Positions 9,502 through 18,819 of a stretch of 64,000 nucleotides of DNA are shown here, in pieces. The notes beneath the pieces were generated by a model. That model had not been told where the DNA came from. It saw only the letters and a program-made list of their open reading frames with translations, and did not search any database. A program made the position numbers and the translations under genes. The DNA is from Desulfoluna spongiiphila. Its GTDB lineage: Bacteria > Desulfobacterota > Desulfobacteria > Desulfobacterales > Desulfolunaceae. The stretch is from positions 310,001 to 374,000 of the forward strand of contig NZ_FMUX01000002.1 of the NCBI RefSeq assembly GCF_900101345.1, written 5' to 3'. Within the stretch, counting starts at the first letter, position 1, and each line of letters begins with the position of its first letter.

Positions 9502-10525
9502 GGTCAGGGTATTCCAGGCTGGGGATGAGCACCGGTGGGACCGGTATGTCAACGGGCATGCCGACGGCACCTTTTTCCATCTGGTGTCGTGGAAACACGT
9601 GGTGGAAACGACCTTCGGGCATCGGTCCTGGTATTTGATCGCAGAAGATGAAGAAGACCGTATGGTGGGGGTCTTGCCCCTGTTTGAGATCAAGAGCCTG
9701 TTGTTCGGACACTTTGTCGTGTCCACGCCCTTTGCGGAAACCGGGGGGCCCTTGACCGACTCGGATGCGGTCACGGCAAGACTCCTGGACGAATCGGACA
9801 CCATCGCCAAAAAGACAAAATGCCACTACGTGGAGTTTAGAAACCGCCACGGCATGCCGGACCTGCCCACCAAGGATCTTTACTACAACTTTAAAAAAGA
9901 GATCTCCTCCAGCGATGACGCCAACCTGAAGGCCATCCCGAGAAAATCCAGGGCCATGGTCCGCAAGGGCATCAAGATGGGCTTGCGGTCGGAATTCGGC
10001 AACCATCTGCTGGATGAGTTTTATGACATTTTGTCCAAGAACTACCACCGGCTGGGCACACCAGTGTTTCAAAAGAGGTTTTTTGTCAATTTCCTGAAAT
10101 GCTGCGGGGAGAACGCACGGATCATGGTGGTGCGGACCCCCGAAGGCCGCGCGGCCTCGGCGGTGCTTACCTTTTACTACAAAAACCACGTGATCCCCTA
10201 CTATGCAGGTTCGGATTTCCGGCTCAGGCACCTGGCCCCCAACGACTTCATGTACTGGGAGCTCATGCGCGACGCCAGCTGGAAAGGGTGCCACTGCTTC
10301 GATTTCGGCCGCAGCAAAAAGGGGACAGGCTCTTTTCACTTTAAAAAGAACTGGGGCTTTGAGCCGGAGCCCCTGGCGTACCAGTACCACCTCCTGGACG
10401 TGGGGGAGATGCCTGACCTGAGCCCGGCCAACCCCAAGTACCAGAGGCGCATCGAGATGTGGCGGCGCATGCCCCTGCAGGCAACCCGGGTGGCCGGACC
10501 CATGCTGTCCAAGTATCTTGTTTGA
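9494..10525 (+). CDS. Exosortase-associated FemAB-like GNAT protein
   Basis: A 343-residue protein of the FemAB/GNAT superfamily (TIGR03019-like). Blocks visible are HLVSWKHVVETTFGHRSWYL near the N-terminus, PLFEIKSLLFG, PRKSRAMVRKGIKMGL, YHRLGTPVFQKRFF, a GNAT-like stretch (ASAVLTFYYKNHVIPYYAGS) and FDFGRSKKGTGSFHFKKNWGFEP near the C-terminus. FemAB proteins use aminoacyl-tRNA to add amino acids to peptidoglycan precursors; relatives in PEP-CTERM loci presumably acylate or aminoacylate a sugar of the polymer, but this is not established. The ATG at 9494 follows AAAGAGG and overlaps the deacetylase by 8 nt. Confidence 0.85.
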   Translation: MVKVRVFQAGDEHRWDRYVNGHADGTFFHLVSWKHVVETTFGHRSWYLIAEDEEDRMVGVLPLFEIKSLLFGHFVVSTPFAETGGPLTDSDAVTARLLDESDTIAKKTKCHYVEFRNRHGMPDLPTKDLYYNFKKEISSSDDANLKAIPRKSRAMVRKGIKMGLRSEFGNHLLDEFYDILSKNYHRLGTPVFQKRFFVNFLKCCGENARIMVVRTPEGRAASAVLTFYYKNHVIPYYAGSDFRLRHLAPNDFMYWELMRDASWKGCHCFDFGRSKKGTGSFHFKKNWGFEPEPLAYQYHLLDVGEMPDLSPANPKYQRRIEMWRRMPLQATRVAGPMLSKYLV

Positions 10526-10723
10526 TATTCGGTTGCCTCCGGCGGCCCTGCCGGGGGCTAAACTTTTAAAAAGTTTAACAAACAGGCCATAAAAAAATCT
10601 GTTTGAATGAATTTCGTTTTAAAGGCGGATTTGCTTTGACCCGAGGGACGAGGGGCAAAGCAAATCCGCAACCTGCTTTCAAGGTGGCACACCTTGCCGC
10701 CGGAGGCATAACTGAATAGTTAC
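10521..10723 (-). repeat. MITE-like dispersed repeat, copy B (inverted)
   Basis: This 203-bp gap between operon genes is the reverse orientation of copy C (15264-15440): GCCTCCGGCGG at 10535, the palindrome AAACTTTTAAAAAGTTT at 10561-10577, a variable middle, then GCCGCCGGAGGC and the terminus GAATAGTTAC at 10714-10723. The other end, immediately after the FemAB stop, is degenerate. No ORF or promoter is evident in it. Confidence 0.75.
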
Positions 10724-10750
10724 CCTTTCTTTTTTGATCTGGTGGAGCCC

Positions 10751-11962
10751 ATGAGCCGCGTCCTGTACCTTGCCCACAGAATTCCCTACCCCCCCAACAA
10801 GGGGGATAAAATAAGGTCTTACAACACCATCCGGCACCTTGCCTTGAACCACGAGGTGGACCTGATCTGCCTCGCCGACGACCGGCGGGACCTCAAGCAC
10901 CGCAAAGAACTCTCCGCTTTGTGCCGAAGGGTGGCGGTGCTGCCCTTGAACACCTTCAAAGCCAAGGTCAACGGGGTGTGCAGTTTTTTGAAGGGGGCAA
11001 CCATCTCTGAGCGCTACTTTTACCGCCGCAGGTTTCAGCGGATCTTTAACGCCTGGACCCGGGAGACGCCCTACGATGCCGTCATCTGTTTCTCGTCCCC
11101 CATGGCCCAGTACCTGCTGGAGGATGATTTTGTCGCTTCAAAGGACGGATCCATGCGCCTGGTCATGGATTTTTGCGATGTGGATTCGGACAAGTGGGTC
11201 CAGTATGCCGGAAAGACAAAATTTCCACTGAATGTATTGTATAAAAACGAAGGGCTGCGCCTGCTGCGTTATGAGCAAAAGGTACACAGAATGTTTGATC
11301 GCTCTATTTTCGTATCAGATCACGAGGCGTCTTTGTTTAAGGCCTTGTCAAAGGATGAGGAGCGGATATTCGTCGTCCCCAACGGGGTGGACAGCGACTA
11401 TTTTTCTGAGCATGAACGTGATGTTTCCCAACGGAGCGGAAAGCCCATGCTGATGTTTGCCGGGGCCATGGATTACTATGCCAATGTCGACGGGGTCCGG
11501 TGGTTTTGCCACGATATCCTGCCGGAGGTTCGACGGGGACACCCGGACATCGTGTTCAATATCGTCGGCAGCAACCCCCTTCCCACCGTCACAGAGCTTT
11601 CAGCCATGGACGATGTCCATGTGACGGGCTTTGTCAAAGACATTCGCCCCTACTACCAGGAAGCCGATGTCTGCGTCATTCCCCTTCGCATCGCAAGGGG
11701 GGTTCAAAACAAAGTCCTGGAAGCCATGGCCATGGGAAAGACCGTGGTGACAACACCTGCGGCGATCCAGGGCATCCAGGTGACACACGGGAAGCACGTT
11801 CTGGTGGCCGACAGCCCCAAAGGGTTTTCAGAGACCATCTTGTCCCTTATGGATGACCCCGAGCGAAGGGTCGAGTTGGGACAGGCCGCAAGGGCCTGTG
11901 TCCAGCGCGACTATTCGTGGAACCGGAATGTGTCCAAACTGATGGATATCGCCCTTCATTAA
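10751..11962 (+). CDS. Glycosyltransferase, exosortase-associated (TIGR03087-like)
   Basis: A 403-residue GT4-type glycosyltransferase of the cytoplasmic membrane face. The N-terminus RVLYLAHRIPYPPNKGDKIR is diagnostic for the PEP-CTERM-associated sugar transferase family. The middle has VVPNGVDSDYF, and the C-terminal donor domain has MLMFAGAMDYYANVDGVRWF, DIRPYYQEADVCVIPLR and GVQNKVLEAMAMGKTVVTT with the nucleotide-sugar-binding Glu. The ATG at 10751 has GGTGGAG upstream; a GTG nine bases earlier is an alternative. Donor and acceptor sugars cannot be told. Confidence 0.88.
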   Translation: MSRVLYLAHRIPYPPNKGDKIRSYNTIRHLALNHEVDLICLADDRRDLKHRKELSALCRRVAVLPLNTFKAKVNGVCSFLKGATISERYFYRRRFQRIFNAWTRETPYDAVICFSSPMAQYLLEDDFVASKDGSMRLVMDFCDVDSDKWVQYAGKTKFPLNVLYKNEGLRLLRYEQKVHRMFDRSIFVSDHEASLFKALSKDEERIFVVPNGVDSDYFSEHERDVSQRSGKPMLMFAGAMDYYANVDGVRWFCHDILPEVRRGHPDIVFNIVGSNPLPTVTELSAMDDVHVTGFVKDIRPYYQEADVCVIPLRIARGVQNKVLEAMAMGKTVVTTPAAIQGIQVTHGKHVLVADSPKGFSETILSLMDDPERRVELGQAARACVQRDYSWNRNVSKLMDIALH

Positions 11963-11993
11963 AAACTTTCTGGCCAACGAGTAAAGGCATCAC

Positions 11994-13206
11994 ATGAAAA
12001 TTCTCCACATTCTCGATCACAGCCTGCCCCTGCACAGCGGGTATACCTTCCGAAGCCAGAGTATTTTTGAAGCCCAGAGAAACATGGGCTATGAACCTGT
12101 GGTGTTGACGACTCCCAAGCAGGAGGAAAACTGGAAAGGCGATTCCACGGGCAGGGACGTTATCAACGGGTTTCACTATTACAGAGCGGGCAAGGTGGAA
12201 GGCAGGGCGTGGCCGGTGCTGTACGAAGCAAAGCACATGGTAAAAACCTATCGCAGGATCATGGAGATTCTAAAGCGCGAAGACATCGGGCTTATCCACG
12301 CTCACTCTCCGTCCTTGAACGGTCTTCCCGCACTGCTTGCCGGAAAAAAGACGAAGACGCCTGTTGTGTATGAAATTCGAGCCTTTTGGGAAGACGCGGC
12401 CGTGGATCACGGGGCTTACAAAGAGGGCGCCTTAAAATACAGGCTGACAAAGTACATCGAAACAAAGGTGTGCAAAAAAGCGGGCCATGTCGCCATATTG
12501 TGCAATGGGCTGAAAAAAGACCTTGAGAAACGGGGCATTGCCGGTGACAAAATTACCCCGGTGTTCAACGGGGTAAACCCTGATGACTTTGCTCCATGCA
12601 AACCCGATGAGGAATACCGGAGAAAATGGGGCGTGGAGGGGAAAAAAGTCATCGGCTTTATCGGCTCGTTCTATCGCTACGAAGGGCTGGATCTTCTGGT
12701 GAAGGCCTTCGGTAAACTGAGCCGGAACGATGACGGGTGCGTGCTCCTCCTCGTGGGGGGGCGGGGAGATGGAGGCTGAGCTGCGCGCCCTGGCAAGGCA
12801 GATGGGGATTGAGGATCGGGTTATTATGCCGGGACGGGTGCCCCACGAGCGGGTCGCGGGGGTCTACGCCATGGTCGATGTGCTTGTCTACCCGCGATAC
12901 CCCATGCGCTTGACGGAGCTGGTGACCCCGCTCAAGCCCCTTGAGGCCATGGCCATGGGAAAGGCTCTCATTGCAAGCGATGTCGGTGGGCACCGTGAGC
13001 TCATCACCGACGGGGAAACAGGCGTGATGTTTCCCGCAGGAGATCTGGAAGGCCTGGTGGCTGCGCTGGGAAAGGTACTCTCGGACGGACACCTGGCGGC
13101 AACCTTGGAGCAGGAGGGAAAGGCATGGGTGTCCCGGGCCCATACCTGGGCGAAAACCACCTCTGTGTACCGCGATATCTATGATGCCCAGGTTCACGTT
13201 GGGTAG
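11994..13206 (+). pseudogene. Exosortase-associated glycosyltransferase (TIGR04063-like), frameshifted in a G run
   Basis: Two adjacent frames make one GT4 protein of about 404 residues. Frame one (11994-12779) gives MKILHILDHSLPLHSGYTFR, the family N-terminus, then PVVYEIRAFWEDAAVDHG and VFNGVNPDDF, and derails after CVLLLVGG. Frame two supplies the rest (MEAELRALARQMGIEDRV, YPRYPMRLTELVTPLKPLEAMAMGKALIASDVGG). Removing one G from the G7 run at 12755-12761 restores LLLVGGGEMEAELRAL, exactly what the family needs. It may be a true inactivation, a phase-variable slip, ribosomal slippage or a sequencing error. The gene is otherwise intact and well conserved. Confidence 0.85.
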
Positions 13207-13239
13207 CGTCATTTTTCATGGGCTTGGAGAGATAGTGCA

Positions 13240-15162
13240 ATGTGTGGAATAGCAGGCATCATCAACACGGATCGTGCACCGGTATCACCCGATATCCTGA
13301 AAAAAATGGCCGATGTTTTGAAACATCGCGGACCGGATGATGAAGGTTTTTTCATGAACCGCCCCGAGGCTGAACCTCGCCCAAAGTGGAAGCACGTCCC
13401 GGGGCAGGGGCATGTGGGCCTGGCCCACAGGCGGCTCAGCATCATTGCCCTGGACAGCGGGCATCAGCCCATTCCCAATGAAGACCGGTCTGTGTGGGTG
13501 ACGTACAACGGGGAAATCTACAACTATGCGTCCATCAAAACCGAGTTGACGGGAAAAGGGCACCGCTTTGCCACAGACTCGGATACCGAGGTGATTGTCC
13601 ATGCCTATGAAGAGTGGGGGGATGCGTGCGTACAAAAATTCAGGGGGATGTTTGCCTTTGTCCTGTGGGACCAGCGCAGGGACAGGATCTTTGCAGCCCG
13701 GGACAGGGTGGGGATCAAGCCGTTATACTATTTTTTTGAGACCGGCCGGTTTGTTTTTGGATCGGAGATCAAAGCGATTTTAGAGCACCCCGATGTACCC
13801 AGAAAGGTGCGTTCTGAGTCGGTATGCGATTACTTCCACCTGATGTATGTCCCCGGTCCGGAGAGCATTTTTGACGGCATACACAAGCTCTTGCCCGGTC
13901 ACACCCTGAGCATCGAAGATGGCGTCATGCGCACTGACGAGTATTGGGATATCTCCTTTGCCCAGACCCTTGACCTTACGGAGGATGAATGGTGCCGCAG
14001 GGTTCGTCACAAACTTGAGGAAGCCATTGACTTACGTATGCTAAGCGACGTCCCCTTGGGGGCGTTTTTAAGTGGCGGGGTGGACTCCGGCGCTGTTGTT
14101 GCCCTCATGGCGGGCTTAAGCGAGGCCCCGGTCAAAACAGCTTCCATCGGGTTTGCAGACGAAACATTCAACGAGCTTCCCTATGCCCGAAGGATCGCCG
14201 AGCAATACAACACACACCACCATGAAAAGACCGTGGATGCCGACTCCCTGGCTATCCTGGATAAACTTGTGTGGCATTTCGACGAGCCCTTTGCCGACTC
14301 ATCGGCCATCCCAACGTATTATGTGTCCCAGATAGCAAGGGAAAAAGTGACCGTTTCACTCTCCGGTGACGGAGGCGATGAAAATTTTGCGGGATACAGG
14401 CGCCACCTCTTTGATTTTGCAGAGAATCGCCTGCGGGCCGTGTTTCCCGAATGGTTCAGGAAAACCGTTATTTCGGGGTTGGCGGATATTTGCCCCAAGG
14501 CGGATCGCCTGCCCAGGTTTTTACGGGCCAAAACCCTGTTGACCAATTTGTCCAGGGAGCCCGTGCAAGGGTATTACAACTCCATGGCGTGGTTCCAGGG
14601 TGCACCTGATCTGTTCAGCCCTGAGATGAAAAAAGAACTCAACGGGTATTCGCCCGTATGTCACTATGAAAGGTATTTCAGGAAAAGCGATGCCTCCTGC
14701 CCCCTCTCCCGGGTTCAATACACGGACATGAAGACCTATCTGGTGGATGACATCCTCACCAAGGTGGACCGCGCAAGCATGGCGAACTCACTGGAAGTTA
14801 GGGTCCCGGTTCTGGACCATGAGTTCATGGAGCTGGTGGCCGCCATGCCCTCGAACCTGAAGCTGAAAAAACGGGAAGGCAAATACATCTTTAAGAAATC
14901 CCTGGCAGGTCACCTGCCCCACGACTGCATGTACCGGGAGAAAAAAGGGTTCTCCATTCCCCTGTCCTCCTGGGTAAAAAACGATCTGAAGCCCGTCTTT
15001 GAAGACACCGTCCTGAGCAAGAACAGTTTTTGCAGCAATTACCTCAACGAAAAGGCCGTTGAAAGGCTTTGGGACCAGCACCAAAAAGGGCAACGGGACT
15101 TTGCCTTCGAGATCTGGGCGATTCTCATCTTCGAGCTCTGGGGACGGCGATGGCTTTCCTGA
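13240..15162 (+). CDS. Exosortase-associated glutamine amidotransferase, asparagine synthase type
   Basis: A 640-residue two-domain enzyme. The N-terminal Ntn glutaminase begins MCGIAGIIN, so Cys2 is the nucleophile, and continues with LKHRGPDDEGFF, HRRLSIIAL and YNGEIYNY. The synthetase domain has the PP-loop LGAFLSGGVDSGAVVALM and VSLSGDGGDENFAGYRRH, plus DDILTKVDRASMANSLEVRVP. It corresponds to amidotransferase 1 of PEP-CTERM loci (TIGR03108-like). It would amidate a carboxyl, plausibly the uronic acid made by the TviB-type dehydrogenase, using glutamine and ATP. Start follows GGAGAG. The gene is cytoplasmic and complete. Confidence 0.92.
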   Translation: MCGIAGIINTDRAPVSPDILKKMADVLKHRGPDDEGFFMNRPEAEPRPKWKHVPGQGHVGLAHRRLSIIALDSGHQPIPNEDRSVWVTYNGEIYNYASIKTELTGKGHRFATDSDTEVIVHAYEEWGDACVQKFRGMFAFVLWDQRRDRIFAARDRVGIKPLYYFFETGRFVFGSEIKAILEHPDVPRKVRSESVCDYFHLMYVPGPESIFDGIHKLLPGHTLSIEDGVMRTDEYWDISFAQTLDLTEDEWCRRVRHKLEEAIDLRMLSDVPLGAFLSGGVDSGAVVALMAGLSEAPVKTASIGFADETFNELPYARRIAEQYNTHHHEKTVDADSLAILDKLVWHFDEPFADSSAIPTYYVSQIAREKVTVSLSGDGGDENFAGYRRHLFDFAENRLRAVFPEWFRKTVISGLADICPKADRLPRFLRAKTLLTNLSREPVQGYYNSMAWFQGAPDLFSPEMKKELNGYSPVCHYERYFRKSDASCPLSRVQYTDMKTYLVDDILTKVDRASMANSLEVRVPVLDHEFMELVAAMPSNLKLKKREGKYIFKKSLAGHLPHDCMYREKKGFSIPLSSWVKNDLKPVFEDTVLSKNSFCSNYLNEKAVERLWDQHQKGQRDFAFEIWAILIFELWGRRWLS

Positions 15163-15197
15163 TGGTGCCCTCTATGGTCAAAATCGATTCAAGAAGC

Positions 15198-15612
15198 GTG
15201 CCTTCTATGGTTAAAGTCTGATGAATCACAGGGTCAAGAGGGCTCAAGAAAGAACAAAAGCAATGCCTCCGGCGGCGAGGTGTGCCACCTCGAAAGCAGA
15301 TTGCGAATGCGCTTTCCCCTTCGTTCCTCAGGGAAAATCACATTCACTTTTGATTTTGATTGGCCTGAATTTGCTTTTTAAAACCTGTTTATTAAACTTT
15401 TTAAAAGTTTAGCTCCCGGCAGGGCCGCCGGAGGCAGTTTTAACTTGGCTGCCTCCGGCGGCAAGGGGCTGAGCCCTTTGACCCCAGGCTCGCGAATGCT
15501 CTCGGCCTTCGTTCCTCAGGCCGATCACATTCGCTGACGGGTTTCGCCCGTTGTCATGTTGTAACATCGCTCTGTGGCCCTGGGATCATCCATGTTGACC
15601 ATAGAAGGCACG
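15198..15612 (+). repeat. Inverted-repeat-bounded intergenic element containing MITE-like copy C
   Basis: The 467-bp gap between the amidotransferase and ligase genes is repeat-built. CGTGCCTTCTATGGTTAA (15197-15214) and TTGACCATAGAAGGCACG (15595-15612) are inverted copies with one mismatch. A further direct copy, GTGCCCTCTATGGTCAA, sits at 15165. Inside lies MITE-like copy C (15264-15440) and a partial second copy of its left half (15449-15535). No convincing ORF is present in this stretch. Confidence 0.65.
15264..15440 (+). repeat. MITE-like dispersed repeat, copy C
   Basis: It starts GCCTCCGGCGG, followed by GAGGTGTGCCACCTCGAAAG, a middle with similarity to copy B in reverse, the palindrome AAACTTTTTAAAAGTTT and GCCGCCGGAGGC at 15423-15436. 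The terminal GTAACTATTC-type ends seen in copy D are not preserved. Confidence 0.7.
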
Positions 15613-15629
15613 GTGTTCTGTAAGGTCAC

Positions 15630-16961
15630 ATGTGCCGAAAAAGAGAGAAATCAACCACCCACATGGTCTATCCGATCTTTTATCTTCTTGTTGTGGCGGT
15701 CGGGTGGGTGGCCGGTCTGTGCCGGGGGCCTTTCTGGGCGGTGCTGACTTATGTCTTCGTTTATTTCAACATCCCCTCCCACCAGTGGTGGGCCGCCAGC
15801 GTGCCGAGCCTTCGGTGGAGTTTTCTCTCGGCGGGCATTGTCCTGGCAAGCTGCGTGATTCATAAGGAGCAGCTCAAGGATGGTATGAACGCCCCCTTGA
15901 AGGCGCTGATTCTCCTTTTGGGCCTCATGATCTGCATCATTCCCCTGGCCTACAATGCCGATCGATCCCTGGTGAGGATTTACGACTTTTTCCGGTATGT
16001 CCTCTTCTTTTACCTGGTGTGCAGGATCATCAAAACCTTTGCCCAGTATCGCTGGTTTGTCCTGGCCATTTTGTTCCACTGCTTTTTCCTCTCTCTTTTG
16101 GCAAGGCATTATTTCAGCGGAATGCGCCTGGACGGCGTGGGCCTGCCGGACGCCGCGGACGCCAACATGCTGGCGGCCCTTGTGGTGCTGGTGCTGCCTT
16201 TTCTCGTGGTGTTTCTTTTTTTCGGCAGCAGGTTTGAAAAGGTGGCCGCACTTCTGTTTACCCCCTTTATTCTCAACATGTTTGCCATGACGCGGAGCCG
16301 GGGCGGGTTCCTGGGCCTGCTGGTGGCAGCCGGGGTCTTTGCCTGGGGCGCTCGCAGGGACGTGGACATCAAAAAGATGGTCCTGGGGTTTGTGGCGGCC
16401 GCAGTGGTGGTGCTGGGGATCATGGACAAAGGGTATGTGACGCGGGTGACCCGTCTGTTCGGCGGGGAAGAGAACATCGAGGATCAAAGTGCCGGGCGCA
16501 CCGATATCTGGAGGTACGGCTTGCACATGATCAAGGATTACCCCCTGGGGTGCGGAGGCGGGGGGTTCTCCCTGCTGAGCACCTCTTATCTCCCGGACCA
16601 TTTGATTGAAAAAAGGGTGGGGAGGCGCGCCTCACACAACACCTATGTCCTTGTGGTGACTGAACAGGGTGTACTGGGGCTGGGCATTTATCTGGTGTTT
16701 ATCCTGCTTCTTTTCAAAGGGACTCGACGGGCTCGCAGCAGCCTTCACGGGATCATGGGCATGGACAAGGGCCTTCGGAATCACATGCTGGCCCATACCT
16801 ACGCCTTGGAAACGGGACTTGCCGGTTTTTTTACGGCGTCGATTTTTATCGATCGCCTCTATTTTGAATGCATCTACCTGATTGCGGCGCTTGTGCCAGT
16901 GTTGTCCGCTGTTGCGGACGCAGCCCAAGGCCCTGAGGGCACGGAAGGAATCCAGCCATGA
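15630..16961 (+). CDS. O-antigen ligase / polymerase-like membrane protein (exosortase-associated)
   Basis: A protein of about 443 residues with ten or more hydrophobic segments and the Wzy_C-type periplasmic block GRTDIWRYGLHMIKDYPLGCGGGGF...RRASHNTYVLVVTEQG. The N-terminus (GLCRGPFWAVLTYVFVYFNIPSHQWWA) matches the putative O-glycosylation ligase family linked to exosortase A (TIGR03097-like). It would transfer or polymerise lipid-linked glycan in the periplasm. The ATG at 15630 has TAAGG upstream; the ATG at 15663 just before the first membrane segment is an alternative. The stop overlaps the next start in ATGA. Confidence 0.85.
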   Translation: MCRKREKSTTHMVYPIFYLLVVAVGWVAGLCRGPFWAVLTYVFVYFNIPSHQWWAASVPSLRWSFLSAGIVLASCVIHKEQLKDGMNAPLKALILLLGLMICIIPLAYNADRSLVRIYDFFRYVLFFYLVCRIIKTFAQYRWFVLAILFHCFFLSLLARHYFSGMRLDGVGLPDAADANMLAALVVLVLPFLVVFLFFGSRFEKVAALLFTPFILNMFAMTRSRGGFLGLLVAAGVFAWGARRDVDIKKMVLGFVAAAVVVLGIMDKGYVTRVTRLFGGEENIEDQSAGRTDIWRYGLHMIKDYPLGCGGGGFSLLSTSYLPDHLIEKRVGRRASHNTYVLVVTEQGVLGLGIYLVFILLLFKGTRRARSSLHGIMGMDKGLRNHMLAHTYALETGLAGFFTASIFIDRLYFECIYLIAALVPVLSAVADAAQGPEGTEGIQP

Positions 16962-18796
16962 CGGCGGAAAATGTGAATCCCATAGATCCCGCCCTGGTCA
17001 ATGGTTTTGTGGGGGTGGTGGGCAGCCCGTCTTCGCTGCGCGACACCTGTGCCCGGCGCCTGTGTTCGGCCTACGGCCAGTTCAAGGACAACCCGAATGT
17101 TCAGGTGAAACGCGGGAAACTCTGTGAGATCACCTTTTTCATGCGTCGTTCTGTTTTGGAGTCGCCCGGTAACGGGAGGGCGTGGACCCAGGTTGCGGGG
17201 GTGTTCTCCGGAAGCCCCTCTCCAGGTGACAGCGGTCCTGAAGAAGTTGCCGGGTCCCTCCAGGGGCAGTTTTTCGGTATGTCGGTGGACGAGGAGTGCT
17301 CCAGAGTCACCCTTTTTTCCGATCACGCAGGGGTTCTGAAGGTCTATCATGCGCAACGTGACGGGTTTTTCCTCTTTTCCACCTCGTCACTGGCCCTGGC
17401 CGCGGTGCTGGGGACCCCTTCCCCTGACCTTCTGGGGTGCACCGAGTTTCTCTCCATGGGGTACGTGCAGGGCGACAGGACCTTTTACAAAGGGATCCAT
17501 GTCTTTCCCCCGGCCTCTGCCTGGGTGTTTGACGGGAAAAACCAGGCAGCGCCCCGTAAGCTGCGGTACTGGCAACCGTTATCAGGTTATGGGGCGGACC
17601 AGCCCCCCCTTACGACCCAGGTTTGCGTGGAAAAAGCCCTTATGTCCCTGGACAGACACGCAAAGGCACTGGCCGTAACTTACGATCGTCCTGTGTGTGA
17701 TCTGACGGCCGGGTTTGATTCCCGGGGGGTTGTCTCCACCCTGCTGAAGGCAGACCTTCCTTTTGCCACGGTCTGCAACGGGTTTTCGGGAAGCGACGAT
17801 GTCAGGGTTTCAAGCGCCATTGCCAGACGGTTGGGGTGGCATCATGAGTTGAATGAGCTGGGGCACATCGTGGGTGGGCTGACCATGGCCGATATCAGCA
17901 GGGCCCTTCGCCTTACCGACGGGGAGATCCCGGTATCGGACTACGTGATCCCCATGGCTGTGCATCAACACCACGGCGATAGATTTAATTTGGCGTTCAA
18001 CGGCAGCGGAGGGGAGCTGTTCCGGGGGCGTTGGTGGGAAGGGGAATTCTTCCTTAAGGGAGGGCAACGGATCGTTAACAAGGGGCGACTGGTGAAACGC
18101 CTCATGGTTCCCGGCCACGACTGGGCGCTCCTGGCCCCTGAGTTGAAACCCCAGTTTTTTAAGGCGACGGAGCGGGCCATCCAAGCGTTATCAACGGAGA
18201 ATACCGCCCGTTCAAACACCGCAAAGATTGATTTAATGTATTTAAACAGTCGCATGGGACGCTGGCATGGCAGGTACTATTCGTCGACCTTTCAGCTCAT
18301 GCCGTGCAGCACCTTGTTTTTGACCGGTGAGCTGCTGGAACTCATGTTTCGTCTGCCATGGTACGCCAAATACAAAAATTACATGTACAGGCACCTGCTC
18401 CAGGCGTCCCATCCTGTCCTGGCCCGGGAACCCATGGGCGAGAACCTGCCGGCGACTCCGGTCTCCTTTGCCCATGGCAGGGCCCATCTTGGATGCTGGC
18501 TGCGGGGCGCAGCAGGGAAGGTCCGGACCAGGCTCGCCGGAGGGCAGTATCAACAGGGTGCCCAGGGGATGGATATACACGGACGTGTTCTGGCAATGAT
18601 CCATGATGCAGAGCCGTTGACGGACGTTTTTTTATCACAGGGGCTTAAGACAGGGGCGCTCTACGACAAGGGCGCCATGGTCGAGGTGGTCCGGCAGTCC
18701 TGTGCTTCGGGCTTTGGTCTTGCGTCAGCCCAGTTGATGCGAATGGTCACCCTGGAGCGAGCCTTTGAAGAGGCGTGCTCCGTGATGTGTGAGTGA
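16958..18796 (+). CDS. Asparagine-synthase-like protein without N-terminal cysteine
   Basis: A 612-residue relative of asparagine synthase. The N-terminal half is a degenerate Ntn glutaminase domain: GFVGVVGS aligns with the usual MCGIAGI, so the nucleophile Cys2 is absent. The synthetase half keeps a PP-loop (CDLTAGFDSRGVVSTLL) and the NGSGGELFRG segment. It is coupled to the ligase gene (4-nt overlap) and followed directly by a glycosyltransferase. It may adenylate a carboxylate and use free ammonia or another amine, but that is inference. It differs clearly from the Cys-containing amidotransferase upstream and from the third homologue at 34474-35982. Confidence 0.8.
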   Translation: MTAENVNPIDPALVNGFVGVVGSPSSLRDTCARRLCSAYGQFKDNPNVQVKRGKLCEITFFMRRSVLESPGNGRAWTQVAGVFSGSPSPGDSGPEEVAGSLQGQFFGMSVDEECSRVTLFSDHAGVLKVYHAQRDGFFLFSTSSLALAAVLGTPSPDLLGCTEFLSMGYVQGDRTFYKGIHVFPPASAWVFDGKNQAAPRKLRYWQPLSGYGADQPPLTTQVCVEKALMSLDRHAKALAVTYDRPVCDLTAGFDSRGVVSTLLKADLPFATVCNGFSGSDDVRVSSAIARRLGWHHELNELGHIVGGLTMADISRALRLTDGEIPVSDYVIPMAVHQHHGDRFNLAFNGSGGELFRGRWWEGEFFLKGGQRIVNKGRLVKRLMVPGHDWALLAPELKPQFFKATERAIQALSTENTARSNTAKIDLMYLNSRMGRWHGRYYSSTFQLMPCSTLFLTGELLELMFRLPWYAKYKNYMYRHLLQASHPVLAREPMGENLPATPVSFAHGRAHLGCWLRGAAGKVRTRLAGGQYQQGAQGMDIHGRVLAMIHDAEPLTDVFLSQGLKTGALYDKGAMVEVVRQSCASGFGLASAQLMRMVTLERAFEEACSVMCE

Positions 18797-18819
18797 ATCG
18801 GGTTTACCGGGGAGTTGTT

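Noticed and set aside
12730..13206. Separate small glycosyltransferase gene
   Set aside because: Its first residues are out of family and it continues the upstream frame after one base change; treated as one frameshifted gene.
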